NCBI GenBank assembly: GCA_011772965.1
Contig: WVYN01000015.1
Coordinates: 6,675 to 57,454, forward strand
Length of the DNA: 50,780 nt
DNA from: Gammaproteobacteria bacterium
Lineage (GTDB): Bacteria; Pseudomonadota; Gammaproteobacteria; Eutrophobiales; Eutrophobiaceae
Reading direction: 5' to 3'
This document shows positions 50,583 to 50,780 of the stretch, piece by piece. A model generated the notes under the pieces. That model was not told the origin of the DNA. It ran no database searches and worked only from the letters and a program-made list of their open reading frames with translations. A program made the position numbers and the translations under genes. The stretch's first letter is position 1. Every line of letters begins with the position of its first letter.

Positions 50583-50780
50583 ATGGATTATTCCAATCCC
50601 GAAATCCCAGAAGGCATTAACACCAGTCAGGGACATCCTCTCAAGGATTTTTTTATTCTGCTCGCCAGCGTGGGTATTTTAATAAGCCTGGCCGTGTTGA
50701 TTCTTAGCCTGATAACTGAACAGCTCGCCTCGCGAATCCCTTTCTCAATGGAGAGGGAACTGGTCAACCGAAGTAATTTT
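50583..50780 (+). CDS. N-terminus of an M48 (Ste24-like) metallopeptidase, cut by window edge
   Basis: The first 66 codons begin MDYSNPEIPEGINTSQGHPL, then a membrane helix (about 24-45). This opening is what I remember for a group of M48 zinc metallopeptidases found beside YbjQ genes in gammaproteobacteria, but the catalytic HExxH lies outside the window, so the family is not proved here. It would be a membrane-anchored protease with its catalytic part outside the helix. Confidence 0.55.
   Translation, partial: MDYSNPEIPEGINTSQGHPLKDFFILLASVGILISLAVLILSLITEQLASRIPFSMERELVNRSNF

Overview
This is an ordinary, gene-dense gammaproteobacterial chromosome segment of moderate GC content. It carries no phage, insertion sequence, CRISPR array or defence island that I can recognise. 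The placement rests on three things: the 5' part of a 16S rRNA gene at the left edge; the order 16S rRNA - tyrS - M23 peptidase - anmK - erpA - bactofilin - DUF6776 - argC, which as I recall matches the Pseudomonas aeruginosa PA0662-PA0668 region; and the order mnmG-rsmG-parA-parB-atpIBEFHAGDC. The genus cannot be fixed from the window alone.

Layout. (1) Positions 1-8222: rRNA operon start with leader and promoter, tyrS, cell-wall genes (M23 endopeptidase, anmK), a SHOCT-like membrane protein, then erpA, bactofilin, DUF6776 and argC on the minus strand. (2) Positions 8223-8765: a 540-base non-coding stretch with a degenerate repeat and a possible small RNA on the minus strand. (3) Positions 8766-13355: DUF4126, a TlpA-like thioredoxin and hemJ, then a divergent rubredoxin, then thiD-thiE-hemL. 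(4) Positions 13335-36149: a run of minus-strand genes about 22.8 kb long. It holds an orphan GspG-like pseudopilin coupled to a GGDEF/EAL protein; yjcH-actP-SIMPL; glmU-nitrilase-rraA; the complete F1Fo ATP synthase operon; parAB; rsmG-mnmG; speE; a gamma carbonic anhydrase; and a cupredoxin lipoprotein. (5) Positions 36269-50780: an unbroken plus-strand run with an M20 peptidase, speA, a beta-hydroxyacid dehydrogenase, a GldA/GldF/GldG/DUF4340 ABC cluster, glyQ-glyS-gmhB-like-plsC, and two YbjQ proteins followed by a small membrane protein and the start of an M48 metalloprotease.

How the parts work together. The window is mainly housekeeping: energy (ATP synthase), translation (glyQS, tyrS, rRNA, mnmG, rsmG), chromosome partition (parAB), envelope (glmU, anmK, M23 peptidase, plsC), cofactors (hemJ, hemL, thiDE, erpA) and polyamines (speA, speE). 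The parAB/atp block and the glyQS/gmhB/plsC block are both origin-proximal in Pseudomonas. Here they lie on either side of a sharp strand switch at about 36.2 kb, with no dnaA, recF, gyrB or rpmH between them.

The most interesting loci are the possible sRNA upstream of argC, the GmhB homologue that has lost its motif IV aspartates, the pseudopilin/c-di-GMP pair, and the YbjQ-YbjQ-M48 cluster. None is clearly a new system. All functional calls come from reading the sequence against remembered families; no database search was run.
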